From: Saccopteryx bilineata
Lineage: Eukaryota; Chordata; Mammalia; Chiroptera; Emballonuridae
Length of the DNA stretch: 64,000 bases
Direction of reading: 5' to 3'
Assembly (NCBI RefSeq): GCF_036850765.1
Contig: NC_089494.1
Location: 228,364,779 to 228,428,778, forward strand
Shown here: in pieces, positions 12,334 through 23,870 of the stretch
Position numbering within the stretch: the first letter of the stretch is position 1
Layout of the letters: each line of letters begins with the position of its first letter
The notes under the pieces: model-generated
What the model was told of the DNA's origin: nothing
Database searches by the model: none
The model's input: the letters and a program-made list of their open reading frames with translations, nothing else
Translations under genes and position numbers: made by a program

Positions 12334-12856
12334 GAAAGAAAGAAAGAACAAGCAAATGAGCTTCCAAAAAGTAATTCTGAAGGATCACCTCACGGGGCTG
12401 AGCAATACGTTCATTGCCAGAGGCAATCCTTGAGAATGCCAACCTTCATTGTGGTGATTTAGAAGGAAAAGACTTTGAAAACAGACCTCCTTTCCCCCTT
12501 TCGATTTCCCTGTCAAGACACATAAAAGAATTTAAACTAATCAAAAAGCCCAAGTGAGCTGGCTGGTTAACGAGGACAGGCCCAACCTTGAGTTCAGAGA
12601 GCTTTCTAATGCATTCCACCTGTCTCTCCCAGGAGCAAAGTTTACAGGATATAGTGACTGCAAAGGAGGCTTGCTTCTAAAGAGAAAGAAGCTCACATAG
12701 CCGCCAAAATGGTGTATCATGGACTTTTAGCTCAACGTTGAAAGCGTTGTCACTCTTAATAAATTACCTCATGCCCAAAATACTGAATTTCTTTCTTTCT
12801 TCCTTAAAAAGAAAAAAAAAAAAAAGGCTGTTTAATCATCATGGGAAAAGGAGCCG
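11689..12856. other. Spacer between the inverted-repeat arms
   Basis: This 1168-bp spacer carries no gene. It contains the long purine microsatellite at 12118-12348 and otherwise unrecognised sequence. Confidence 0.8.
12118..12348 (+). repeat. Pure purine microsatellite: (GGAA)n then (GAAA)n
   Basis: 231 bases contain no pyrimidine: short GGGA units, then a long (GGAA)n run, a (GA)n break and a long (GAAA)n run. Reverse-strand ORFs rich in Phe/Leu/Ser here are artefacts of the repeat. Confidence 0.97.
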
Positions 12857-13047
12857 GCAGACACTCCTCTGGTTTGTGTACTTTTGGGGGGAGAGAGAGT
12901 ACCTCGGTTATTAGAGATGGCTCACAACTGTAAATATCTTTATGTTTCTATGACCTCATTCTTCCACAAACCTGGTTGGTTTGTCAATATTTTTGTGATG
13001 ATTGTAGCTATTTTGGAGGTTGTCATATCATTGTTTCTTTATTGATT
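12857..13047 (-). repeat. Right arm of the 191-bp inverted repeat
   Basis: It pairs with 11498-11688 (six mismatches in 191, no gaps). L2-like sequence begins shortly after the outer boundary. Confidence 0.93.
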
Positions 13048-13054
13048 GAAAACC

Positions 13055-13420
13055 TGAATCAGTCGATCCTGGTCCCACCTTACCCATCCATTCAGCATGT
13101 GACGGGTTCTCTTCACCCTGGCAGGACGAACATTTTTCATTGTCTGGTCTTTCCCGTCCCCCACCACACAGCTTCCTCCTCGACACACATAGGCTGTGAT
13201 CACCCCTGCCTTCGCCTACAGTCCTGCCCCACCTGGACCTGTTTGCCTTTCTCCAAATCCACCGCTCCAAATCTTTCAAAGTCCAATTCATGTTCCATTC
13301 TCCATGACCTCTTCCCCAACGGCACCAGCCAACACCAATCTTTTTCCAACCTGATTATCCCTCCCACTTCCTGTCAAACTAAGGATAGAAATTGCACTGT
13401 GCTTGGACTTACGTTTTGAA
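13055..13420 (+). repeat. L2-type LINE fragment, probable
   Basis: The C-rich, protein-like text with 'caattcatgttccattctcc' and 'cctcttccccaacggcacc' resembles the L2 3' part. It is diverged and has no frame of interest. Confidence 0.35.
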
Positions 13421-14039
13421 GATATTGAGGTTGCCTCTGAGCTCAAGGGCACTATAGCCCTTCAGCAATAACTGTGAAAATAGTACGGGGGCAGGAATGG
13501 AGAGGTGGGTGTGTGCTTAGTATTTGCTAACCTTGGTCTAAACCACCCACCTTGGCAGTGGTTCCTATTGGAACTTACTTTCACATTGTCTCGTATCACC
13601 CACTTGTCTGGAGTTCCGTGTTCTTATGAAGTGATAGAGAGGAACAACCATAACAGAGGTCATAGAGAGTTACAACTGACCTTTTTGGAGGGGCTCTTCA
13701 AGGTGGCTTTCCCTTCCTGGGGTTGGTTTGATAGGCCTCAAAAAGATGATTTCAGATATGCAATAGGGATGCTGGATTTCCTGGTATGTTTTCTCATAAA
13801 TATATCTGTAAATATATCCATATGTATGTCCTATACATATATACTCAATGTAGAAACTAGATTACTAATTAATTTGCAATTGGAGACGATTCTTCCCAGA
13901 AATTACACTCCCCAGGCCATTTCTTCAAGGCACTTCCTTCTGAACAGAGGATAGGTAAGAGGCTTCCTAGTTTCTGAGAAGTTGTCCAAGGAGCATGAAA
14001 TCAGAGCCTTCCTCGCCTCTCCTTCCAGCGGTGAAAGCT

Positions 14040-14240
14040 GCTCTGGCCTGCGACTCACTGGGGTGCTGTCCCTGCGACTCACTGGGGTGCTGTCCCTAAG
14101 CAAGTGCCCAGCCTCTGTGTGCTTTGGTTTTCCCAGCTGGAAATGCAGATAGTTCTCCTGCCTAACATACAGGGTTGTTGTAAAGAGTGCTTACAACAGT
14201 AAGTAGCATCTGCTAAGCACTTATTCAGTGTTAGTTCTTT
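14040..14240 (+). repeat. MIR SINE with a 24-bp perfect tandem duplication
   Basis: MIR-like core and tail, with 'agcatctgctaagcacttat' near the end. Within it a 24-base unit beginning TGCGACTCACTGGGG occurs twice in tandem without mismatch (14049-14072, 14073-14096), a recent duplication in an old repeat. Confidence 0.6.
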
Positions 14241-16569
14241 ATGACTTTTATTTTTATCTTTTTACCAATTCTTTAGAAATTTTATTTCCATAATAATACA
14301 ACAGCCCTAATAGAATAATGAAGCCCATGTTGATTTTTTTTTTTAACCTTTAAAGATTATTCAAAATCCAGGAGTACCTACACAGGTCTTACTTGGGATG
14401 GCCGATTGTGTGAAATACTTTGGGGTTTTTTCTCTCCTTTTCTCTACACCATGCCTGGGAGGGAATGCTACTCCTGGTTCAACGCCTGTTCTAAATTTTT
14501 ATTCCCTAGGTTGTATGTGCAGACATCTGTGTGTATGTGAATATAGTAAGTGAAGCCCCATGAAGCCCCATACCTTCGAGGCCTTTTGATTCAGCATCAA
14601 TGCACTGTCCCGTCTCACAGATTTTTTTTCTCGGCCACCCTCCCCCCTTCCAAAAACAAAATAGCCTGTCTGTGATTCTCCTATCTCAAGTTGGAGCTGG
14701 GCCCTTCGGAAAAGGTGAGGCGTGATTGACACACAGGGAAGGCAGGCTTCTGTGAAGACTGCTGGAGGGTGACCTTCCAGGTGATTCATCAGGTTGGCGG
14801 GCCCGCCCAGCCCCTCCCCCCATCCAGGGGTGTCCTGCTGATGTTTCTTAATTGAGTATCAAACTGGAGGACTGGTACTTTTTCCTGAAAGACCTGCGTA
14901 TAAAAGGTTTTGCTGTCTTCATCTTTGTCGCCTTTGTTGTTTATAAAAATAAAGAGGTAGCCCCACCTACCTTCGTTTCTATTGGATAAAACACAGGAGT
15001 TTTTGTTTGTTTGTTTTTAAGCTTCCAACTCTTCCAAGTGCACACAGTTCCCAGGTGGGGAAGGTAGTTGGAGCAGTCTGCGGTGGCTAGGTGGCTCAGG
15101 AGCGGAGCCAGCTCTCCTGTGAGGAACCGTCCAGAGCCTGCCCCACACCCTGCGCCCTTGACTAGAATTTCTTCTCCTTGCCTCGCTGGTTGTTTTACAG
15201 AGTGTCAAATGACTGCCCACACTGAGTCAATGTCAAGACCAAGAGAAAGAATCAAATCTTGCTTTTCCCCCTCCAATCCCCACCCTTCTCCTCCCTCTCC
15301 CCCCTCCCATCTCCCCTTCCCTGGTTACCCTTCTCCCCTCTCCCCTCCCCCAAGCCACAACACCAACCAACCAAACAAGTGGTCTGAAATCCTCTAAAGT
15401 AGTAACAGTATTAGAACCTGTGGAACCAAAGCATTTCCAGTATCAGTAGAGGGGGGAAAGGGAAAGAGGGATACAGAATAGGGGAGAAATAAGAATTTCA
15501 ACGTATTTTTTTCTTTAAGGGGAGAAACAGTGTGTCTGAGCAAGCAGGCCATGGCCAGGGTAGGAGAACCCACAATTCCCCCAAATAACATACTCCAGAG
15601 ATTGAAAAAATTGTCCAGAGATGCTGGACAAGGGCCACAGGAATACAAAACGTCTACATCCGATGATGGGAGTTGTTTACAATCCTCTGGAAGATGCCAA
15701 AGGGTTTAACAGTCAGGGGTAATCGCTCTCAGCTGCGGTGCGGGCCTATCACCCTCCTCCAGCCTTCCCTGCTGGAAAAGCTGAAGCAACACAGGAACAA
15801 CACAGTGACTTGTCCAGGGTCACACTCTGAGCTTGGGACAGAAATAGTTCTGACTCCTTCCTCCTGGCTCTAACCAGCAGACAACGCCACCTTATTACTG
15901 TACTATCATTCAAATCTGAATCATTTAAATGACTCCTAATTGCAGGCCTATAGTGAAGTGTAACCTCCGTGTGACTCTGCCAGGCGAGCCCAGGTAGGAA
16001 TGGCTGGGGCTTTACAGTCTCCCGAATATGGAATTGAAATGCTGGAAGGAGTAAGGGAGGGGAAAAGCATCTGCAAACTCCACTTGGAAACTGCTGACAG
16101 TACCCCATTTAGGGTTTTTTCAATGAATTTGATGTCACCTCCAATTAGTTATCATGTCGGAACTGAGAAGCACTTGGTGTTCAAATGAATGCCATTCAAA
16201 ACAGCATTTGAGGGTAAATCTCAGCTATTTCTCAAGCAATCCATCTTCACACCCTTCCTTTTTTATGCCCCACTAAATTACTGTCTCATTTTGGTGTTTA
16301 AACTCCTTTTTAACTATTTTGTAGGCAGCTATTTGGAGGTGGGGGGGCAGGGAAGCAACCAGGCGTGTATGATGTCCGATCTGTCCACGGGGCTGGCCAC
16401 GTGCTGTGCTCAGGAAAGAAAGTGCATTCCACTCAGCAAATCGCTCTAACTGATTCATTTGACCACGCAGAGACGCCACCTACCTGCTTGCAGGTATTCA
16501 GGTAAATGACAGGTGGGCGGGACCTACTGACTGTTTCAATAGCTAAGGTCCCAGCAATGTTTTATCTGT

Positions 16570-16634
16570 GGAGGCTCCCGTGATGTCACATGTTTCCTGC
16601 TCTCCACCAACCAATGCCCTCCTCCTTCCTCTAG
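16570..16634 (+). promoter_or_regulatory. Possible promoter elements upstream of the candidate 5' exon
   Basis: TGATGTCA, one base from a palindromic CRE, and a CCAAT box occur within 35 bases of each other just before the GC-rich candidate exon. The spacing suits a TATA-less promoter. There is no wider CpG enrichment, so the call is tentative. Confidence 0.3.
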
Positions 16635-16766
16635 GCACCTGTATCCCGAAGCTGAGGCCGGTCACAGCGGCGGCGGCGGCCCAGGGAGCTGCTGGATTCA
16701 TCCACGAAGCATGAGGAGCTGGCCGGCTGCCTCAGCGTTGAGAGCCCCAGGCAGGCACTTAAAAAG
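16635..16766 (+). other. LNX1: Candidate 5' non-coding exon of LNX1
   Basis: A GC-rich stretch with (CGG)n ends at a strong donor, AAAAAG|gtgagc (intron starts 16767). Upstream lie TGATGTCA (16581-16588, CRE-like) and CCAAT (16611-16615), which suit a promoter. A pyrimidine-rich CTAG ending at 16634 could instead be an acceptor, so the exon may be first or internal. An ATG at 16711 opens a reading frame that runs to the donor; if joined to 33509 it stops at 33525-33527, ahead of the LNX1 start. Assignment to LNX1 rests on position and strand, not on a recognised sequence. Confidence 0.45.
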
Positions 16767-18499
16767 GTGAGCTGAAACCCTCCATTTTTCTCTCTTGGCA
16801 TATAGACCACTGGCCCCGTGAGGGATGTGAATGAGGAATGTGAATGGAGAATACAAGCCTGAGTGTCTGTCCCAGAGGGAGAAGCCCTTGGAGAGGAAGA
16901 GCAGAGGATGCCTTTGACATTCTGGCTGCACAGGAAAGTTCTCCCAGGCCAGAGAGTTCATCCTTTTTGCTTCTCTTAATCATTAATCCAGCTTCTGCGT
17001 GTCTGGGAAGTTGATCTGATTTTTTTTTTTTTTTTTTTTTTTAAACCCTAGAGTGTAGTGGAGACTTTTTTTTGAAACTTTAACTCAGTTCAGCCTGTCT
17101 AATGGGAGTTGGGAGCAGTGCCAAGTTCAGAATTGCCTTATTTGCCTATTTTGCTTTACTTTCTGCATTCGTCATGCCAGAGACAATTTCAATCAAAACC
17201 TGTGAACCGTCCTTAATATTTTTCCCCTGAAAGGTTGTTACTCAAACAGGTCAATTCTGTTGCCCCCTTCAGACGTCCTCTACCCCAGTTTCCCTCCCTC
17301 TAGTTCTCTTTAAAAAAAAAAGTCTACTTTTTTTGTTGTTGTTCTTTTTAAAACCACTTTGCTGTCTGGTTAGAATTGTTTACATTCAGATCTGGACTGG
17401 CTGCCTGTTGACCTTCAGTTAAAGTAAAGACTACTTCCTCTTTGCTTACAAGAATGGAACTTCAGGTCTGACTCTTAATTTTTGGGCACTTGTCCACTTT
17501 TTCTCTCTTTTTCTTTTTAGCAGCAAATATACTGAGGAGAGTGTTCTGCCAGGACCTGACTTTTTTTTTTTTTTACAAGTAATTTTACCTGTAGGATCCA
17601 TTTTGGTTTTCCTAGTCCTGATTACAGCCATTTCTACTTCTTTTCTTGACAGCCAGTAGCCATACTCGACACCCAATCCTGTTGTTAGAGAAAGAAACCA
17701 CCTCCGAACCCAGTCCATCGTGTGTCCGCCCCCCCCCCCCATGAGCTGGAAAACTTGGGAGAGAAATCTACCTTCTAGGGAGGCATTTCATTCATCGGTT
17801 ATTTTTCTGAGATTTCAGTTAGCAAATATGTTTGCAAAAGAATAACCTGTTAGGAATTATGCTCATCTTCATCCACCCAGAAACATAAAGTGCATGTCTA
17901 TTCTTCAAAAAGTATAATTGAAACAAGCTGAGAAAATCCTTGTCTCAGTTGCTTCACTGAGAATCGGCAGCGCGCTTGTTGCCAATTTCCCTCTTACTCC
18001 TTGGAGGCTTGTATTGTTCTTTAACTGACCTGTGTGTCAGTTCTTTGTGTCTGCGGGTGTGTTTGGGTGGTGGTGACTGCTTGTCCTTCACTAATGTTCG
18101 CACTTGAGTCAGAGTTTTGACAGTTGGGGAGAGAAAAAAAAAATCTCTTGGATCCTGAATCTTCTGGATAAAAACATGTCCTTAAAGTCACAAAATTCTC
18201 CCACAAGATTACCATGGTTTATGGTTCTTTGCACAGTAGTTAATTTATGATTGAATGAATCAATTCATCACTACATGTCAGCTTCTCTGGCTATTCAATG
18301 AACAAAGCTGTGGCTACCAGGTCCCCAGATAATAGAAAGGGGGAAAAATGACAGAGGCTAGCATTTCAGGGTCAGGTTGTCTAGAATGCCGTTGGTCTCT
18401 TGGATAATTTGCATGTGAGTATTGTTCAAAGTGGCGAACAGAGACTCAGTGGTTCCCTTCCTGTGATAACCCCATCCCTTGATTCAAGTGGCAATAAGG

Positions 18500-18680
18500 C
18501 CTGACGGCAAAACTGTAAAATCTCTTCCATTTACATCCTTAACTTCTCTGACCCTCAGTTTCTTCATTAGTAAAACGAGGAGATAAGGATCTCTACGATG
18601 TAATGTAGTCGTGAAAAGTAACATATATGGAGCGCTGAGTGACAATGTCTGGTGCCAGGTGGGAGCCACACAGAGGCTAG
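18500..18680 (+). repeat. MIR SINE fragment
   Basis: The phrase 'ctgaccctcagtttcttcat' followed by the late 'gcgctgagtgacaatgtctg' is the MIR pattern. Confidence 0.5.
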
Positions 18681-19654
18681 GTCCATTCTTCTAGGAAGGC
18701 ATCTCCCTGGGTTGTTTGAAGGAGACAGTCTGACCCTGTCGAGATAAGAGATCTTACGTACTTACAGTTGTTAAGAACCCTGATAGTTCTTGTTATGGTT
18801 ATTAATTGTAAGTAATTGACTTCAAGGTTAACAGATCATAGAAAGAAAGCAGTCAGGAGGCAGGAGAATGCTTAAACTATGTCATTAAACAGCCAGGCAG
18901 GCTGGTCCCTGCCAGTCTCCCGGCCGTTGCTGTCACTCCTACCTTCCCCCACTCAGGGCGCTCATCCCAGGACAGACCCACAGGTCTTCAGGGGATGTGT
19001 CTTGTTGCCACTGTCTATAATCTGACTTGCTGGCCACCCTTCTGCTTTTGGGCATGCTATCTCCAGGGCAGACTGGTGGGTGCTTGACCTCCTCCAATCT
19101 TGCAGGTCAACACCTTTTGCTGACACCTGGGTGAGCTGCTTGCCAAGTCACTGGGAGAAGGAGGCAGCTGGTTTGGAAACTACACTGTGCCAAGAAAGGG
19201 GGACTGTGGGTCCCTTGAATATGACTGTCCCCTAATGGAATATCCTCTGCCCTTCGAACACCTTGAGTCACTACACAAGAAACGGAAGAAACGGTGTGTT
19301 CCCAGGCCCCTGGGTCTCACCCTATCCTGAAAAGATAAGGCAAGCTTTCATCATTCAAGAGCTAAGTAATAGCCTAGTTGACTGAGGACAAGGGTTTATA
19401 ACCTTGAACCCACTACTAGCTTACTTAGGGGACCCTGGGGAAGAACCTCAACCCCCATGCCCATCAGCTTCCTTGTCTACCTTTTCCCAAAAGAGGGATG
19501 CTAAAATGGCATCCTTCACAAAACACCTCTGTCCCGGAACAGAAGCTGCCTGGCTGTGCACCCAGGACAGCAGGCCAGACTGACAGCGGAGGGGCGAGCG
19601 GTGCCTCAGTGGGGCTTAGCAATCTTACTCATTCAATTCTCGGTGAACTGGTGC

Positions 19655-20100
19655 TCCTGCTTTAGAATAGTGGGCTGGTCTCTGACATCTGCCTGGGTTC
19701 AAAACCCAGCTCTACGGTGTACTAGCTGTGTGGCCTGGGATAGGTTCTTAGCCCCTCTTTACCTCAGCTATAAAACAGAGTTACTGTGGAGATGAAGTGA
19801 GTCGAAACATGTAAAGTTCTTGGGAAAGTGCCCGGCACAATGATAGCTGGTACTAGCACTATTTTCCTGAAAGGAAAGTATAATGGGTAGGATCAGAAAT
19901 CTGGGTTCCAGGCTGGTTCCGCCATGTAAATTACTAAGCTAAATAAGTGACTTAGTATCTCTTTGTCTCTGTCTCCTCATCTGGAAAATGAAATACTTAT
20001 CAAACCCAGTGCTGTAAGGAGGAATAATTGAAATGACTTTATGTACATGCCAAGTACATAGTAAGTGCTCAACACATCTTAAGCATTGTTATAAATTATT
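19655..20100 (+). repeat. Two adjacent MIR SINEs, same orientation
   Basis: The first (19655-19865) has 'actagctgtgtggcctggga' and a 'gcccggcacaatgatagctg' tail. The second (19890-20100) has 'tgtctcctcatctggaaaat' and 'agtacatagtaagtgctcaa'. Both are typical MIR landmarks. Confidence 0.75.
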
Positions 20101-21925
20101 ATTAAAAAAACATTGGTTATATCAGTTACAGTTAGACATCTAAGGTCATGCTTGTCTGGTTATAATAATTATAGAAACAGTAATAAGTCAAAGGCTAAAG
20201 ACTGAACAAAGCAGATTTCCCTGAAAGGCCCCGAAAGGCCTGGAAGGAATGCCAGGTAACAAAGATTATCTTGTTTATCTTGGAGTTGCAGGGTAGGGTA
20301 GCTGCCAGTCTCAATGCCTGGTCTTTGCAGAACTGTGGGCAGTAGGATTCTGCGACTAAATAAACAGTGGATTCTTCTGGAGCAGTGATTCCTGGCTTCC
20401 TGGCTTCTGGTGTCTTCTTTTTAGATTTGAATTCCTCACTTAAAGTGGAGAACATCCGGTCTGCTAGGATCCTAATGACTTAAAAGGCCATTCTGTAAGA
20501 TGCTGCCAAGAGAGGACCGAGGAGGGAGGCTCTGCAATGGGCTCTCCTCATCGCCTCAGCATTCAGAGACTTCCTGATGGTGCACAGCCATGCCTGACCT
20601 CCAGATGCTGACATCACATAGACACTTTGATGGGGGTGGCAAGTTTATTGTCCTCTGACAGTGTGTCCCAAGTATTGAGGGCTTTTCAAAACTATTTGGA
20701 GGGAAGACTACATCACCCTTCTGGGATTAGTGTGATTTAATCATTTTCTATCCCCAAAGAATAAGAATTAACATGAAAACCATAATGTTTCTCAGAACAA
20801 ACACATCATTGAACTGAAATCAGAAACAGAAAATGTTGGTTGTCTCCTGCAAACCTCTTATAGTCATCATCTGGTCTTATCACATTTTGTTGTAAGTGAC
20901 TCGAGTAGAGTGACTTACTGTTTAGTTACCCAGAGACACACTTCAGATCAGTATAAGGAAGAGCTTTCTAAGAATTAGAGTTGTCCCCAAATCCAGTAGG
21001 TTGCCTCTGGGGTACTGAGTTCCCTGTCACTGAAGGTGAATATTTCTTGGTATATTTAGCAGGTGGTATGGGCTTGTGAATGGATGAATGAATGAATGCC
21101 AAAGAGGATTTGTATTCCTTTTGCAGCACATACTGTACACTCATCTGAAAATAAAGATTATATCGCTGATTTCACAGTACCATTTTAAAGATTAAATGAA
21201 AAAAATAATGTAAAATACCTAGCACAGTACCTTGTTCCTAGTGACCCGCTTATCTAAGAGTAATAATTATTGCTTTGTTTTATATTCTTAAAAGAATGGG
21301 AGAGAATAGATTCCTGCTTCAAGTAGAGGGTAGACAAGATCTCCAAATTTGAAATTTACAGTTTGTATTCTGGTCTCTTTATTCAAACTCTCTCTACCGC
21401 TGATCTTCTTCCTTCATTTCTCCAGAACTCCCTCCGCTCTAGGAAGCCAAATGGCTGGACCCGGTGGACTGACGAGTACAGTGCTAGCAGTACCAGGAAT
21501 TCTGTCCCAGTTACCCAGGGCCATTTTTTTTTTTTTTTTTTTACATCACTAATTTGTGACTTGGAATGCATGGACTTAAATTCCGCCATTATTTTCCAGT
21601 GACTCTTATTTGCTTCTTGTGTTGATGCATTTGTCACAAGGACAAAAAAGAGTTCACCAGCGGCAGCAGAGTGGAAGGTCTCCAAGAATTTTCTTTAATG
21701 ACCTCTTGGCACCATCCATGCATGGCAACAGCACATGCATGTCATTGCTATCTGCTGAGATGATTTGCATCACTTGCTGATGACTGCTTGGTCAGTCACG
21801 TGGCCTTTTTTTGAATAGAACACTGCATGTTTAGGCTCCTGCGTGCTCATATTAACACATGAGTCACCTAGTGTTTTCATAGTCCTCATTAAGTATTATT
21901 GTTATGCTTGTAATATGTCTTTGAC

Positions 21926-21943
21926 AACACACACACACACACC
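21926..21943 (+). repeat. Short (CA)n run
   Basis: About nine CA units. Confidence 0.9.
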
Positions 21944-22230
21944 CTCAGCCAATCTATCTATGGCCTGTTTTTCGCTTGGGGCCCTTACAATTGTGGTTTA
22001 ACAATCATCCTTGAAGACTTTTGTGTTATAGCTTAGTAATGGATTAAAAATAAGTTATTATGTTTTTATATTAGGGCAAAACTACTATTCCCTAAGTACG
22101 TAATAGTCTAAGTAACTGCCACGCCGATGTACTTTCTGTATTCCTAAGCTGTGTAGGGAAGTGTTGGAGGGTTTCATTGGGATGTTTGCCCCATTTCTGG
22201 GGAAAACCCCTGGAAATACATAGCCCCTAT

Positions 22231-22665
22231 ATTAGCTTTCTAGTGCTGCTATAACAAATTATCATAAACCTGGAAGCTTAAAACGACACAAGCTTATTCT
22301 CTCACAGTTCTGGAGGCCAGAGCTTGAAGTCAAGGTGCTGGCAGAGCCTTGCTTCCTCCAAAGGCTCCAGAGGAGGGTCTTTCCTTGCCTCCTCCAGCTT
22401 CCGGTGGCCGCGGCGCTCCCTCAGTGTGGCTGTGGAACTCCGGTCTGCCTTCACATCTCCTTCTTCCCTATGTCTGTGTCTTCTCTCCTGTCTCTGACAA
22501 AGACACTTGTTGCTGGATTTAGGATGAATCAGATCATTCAGCATGATCTCACTTGAGATCCTGAATTATATCTTCAAAGACCATTTTTCTAATAAGGTCA
22601 CATTCATAGGTTCTGGGGTTTTGGATGTGGACATGTCTTCTGAGGGGGGGGGGCATCATTATACT
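22231..22665 (+). mobile_element. MLT1-type LTR (ERVL-MaLR relic)
   Basis: The start 'ttagctttctagtgctgcta' and interior 'tctcacagttctggaggcca' are hallmarks of MLT1 LTRs, and the end keeps a G-run followed by 'catcattatac'. It is a solo LTR with no internal region. Two more copies lie at 35.6 and 44.8 kb. Confidence 0.75.
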
Positions 22666-23539
22666 TCCTATATGCCCCAACTGACATACACACGCACAGA
22701 CCCATCTCACTACTTATGGAGAGACTCCTTGTCCACTTCGACACTGAAATAATAGGCAAAACATAGGCAAGGAGAGTTTAAGTTGGCAGCCTTTGCCACT
22801 ACCATTATTTATTTCTATGTTCAAGGCACAATAGTGCTTTATATTCTAATGACCTATTGAGTATTTTCAGTCCATAGTGTGATGTATCTATAAAAGCAGA
22901 TCAGTAAAGACCACCTTAGGTTGTCTTTAATACATAAGTAGTGTCCCTGTTAAGGAAGTGGTTAGTGATGATTCTACAGTATCCTAAACTCATTCATCTA
23001 CAACTGGTTAGGTAAGTGTTCACATCCAGGTGCCATGTTTTCAAAGGGACCTTAACAAACTAGAGGTGTCCTGAATGGACCATTTACTACCACCTGGAAT
23101 ACCCAGGAGGACAAACAGCTGGAGAAACCAGAGACAAAGAAAAGACAAGAGAGAAACCACCAACAACACCATCTTTAATTTGGGGGAGGGGCTGTCGTTT
23201 GTTACACTGAAAGGCAGAACAAGGGTCAAAGGTCACAGTAAGGAGAGAAGCATTTAGCTATTGGCAAACTGATGCACTCCCCATCGTTGGAGGTGTTTCC
23301 AGCAGAAGTTGGTAGGTCACAGCTCAGGGATGCTGTAAAGAGGATTCCTGCACTTGGTGAGAATCTAAGATCCTTGCTCAACTCAAACTCTTGTGACTTC
23401 TAAATAAATAATTTTAAAATCTCAAATACACAGTGTCACGGGGGATCACCAAACACCACTGTGTGTGTTCCTCTTCCTTGGTTGAGAAATTTGCTCAGGT
23501 TCCTCCCCCAAACCTAGATTTCTTCCCACTTGTCCACAT

Positions 23540-23870
23540 CCCACTTCTCTTTCGTGAGCCGCACAGAAGGCCCTCTATTCCGTGAGCTTGCCTGGGCTCT
23601 CTGGGCCACACTCAACTGCTCGCTGGTCCCGTTCCCTCCAAACTCGTCCCTAGCTCTTATTTTGGAAGACCGCCCTCATTGCCATACTTACTGTGTATTC
23701 TCTTGCAGTGTTTTAACATTTTTTTCTATATGTGCCCTTTATTTTTCTAATTAGACTTAACTCCTTGAAGATGAAATTGAATTCCCTGTGGGAACTCTCA
23801 CAGAATTTAAGGCACATTCCAGCATGTAATAGGTGATCAATGAGTACCTGTAGAATTGAAACACAGCCGA
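23540..23870 (+). repeat. L2-type LINE 3' end
   Basis: 'agacttaactccttgaagat' followed by a 'aataggtgatcaatgagtac' ending matches the L2 3'UTR pattern. Confidence 0.5.

Larger units (their letters stand above)
13421..16634. other. Region upstream of the candidate 5' exon
   Basis: No exon is recognised. It includes a MIR (14.04-14.24 kb), a C-rich pyrimidine tract (15.26-15.36 kb) and otherwise unremarkable sequence. Confidence 0.4.

Noticed and set aside
12029..12442. 137-residue Phe/Leu/Ser-rich ORF
   Set aside because: Produced by the purine microsatellite read on the opposite strand.
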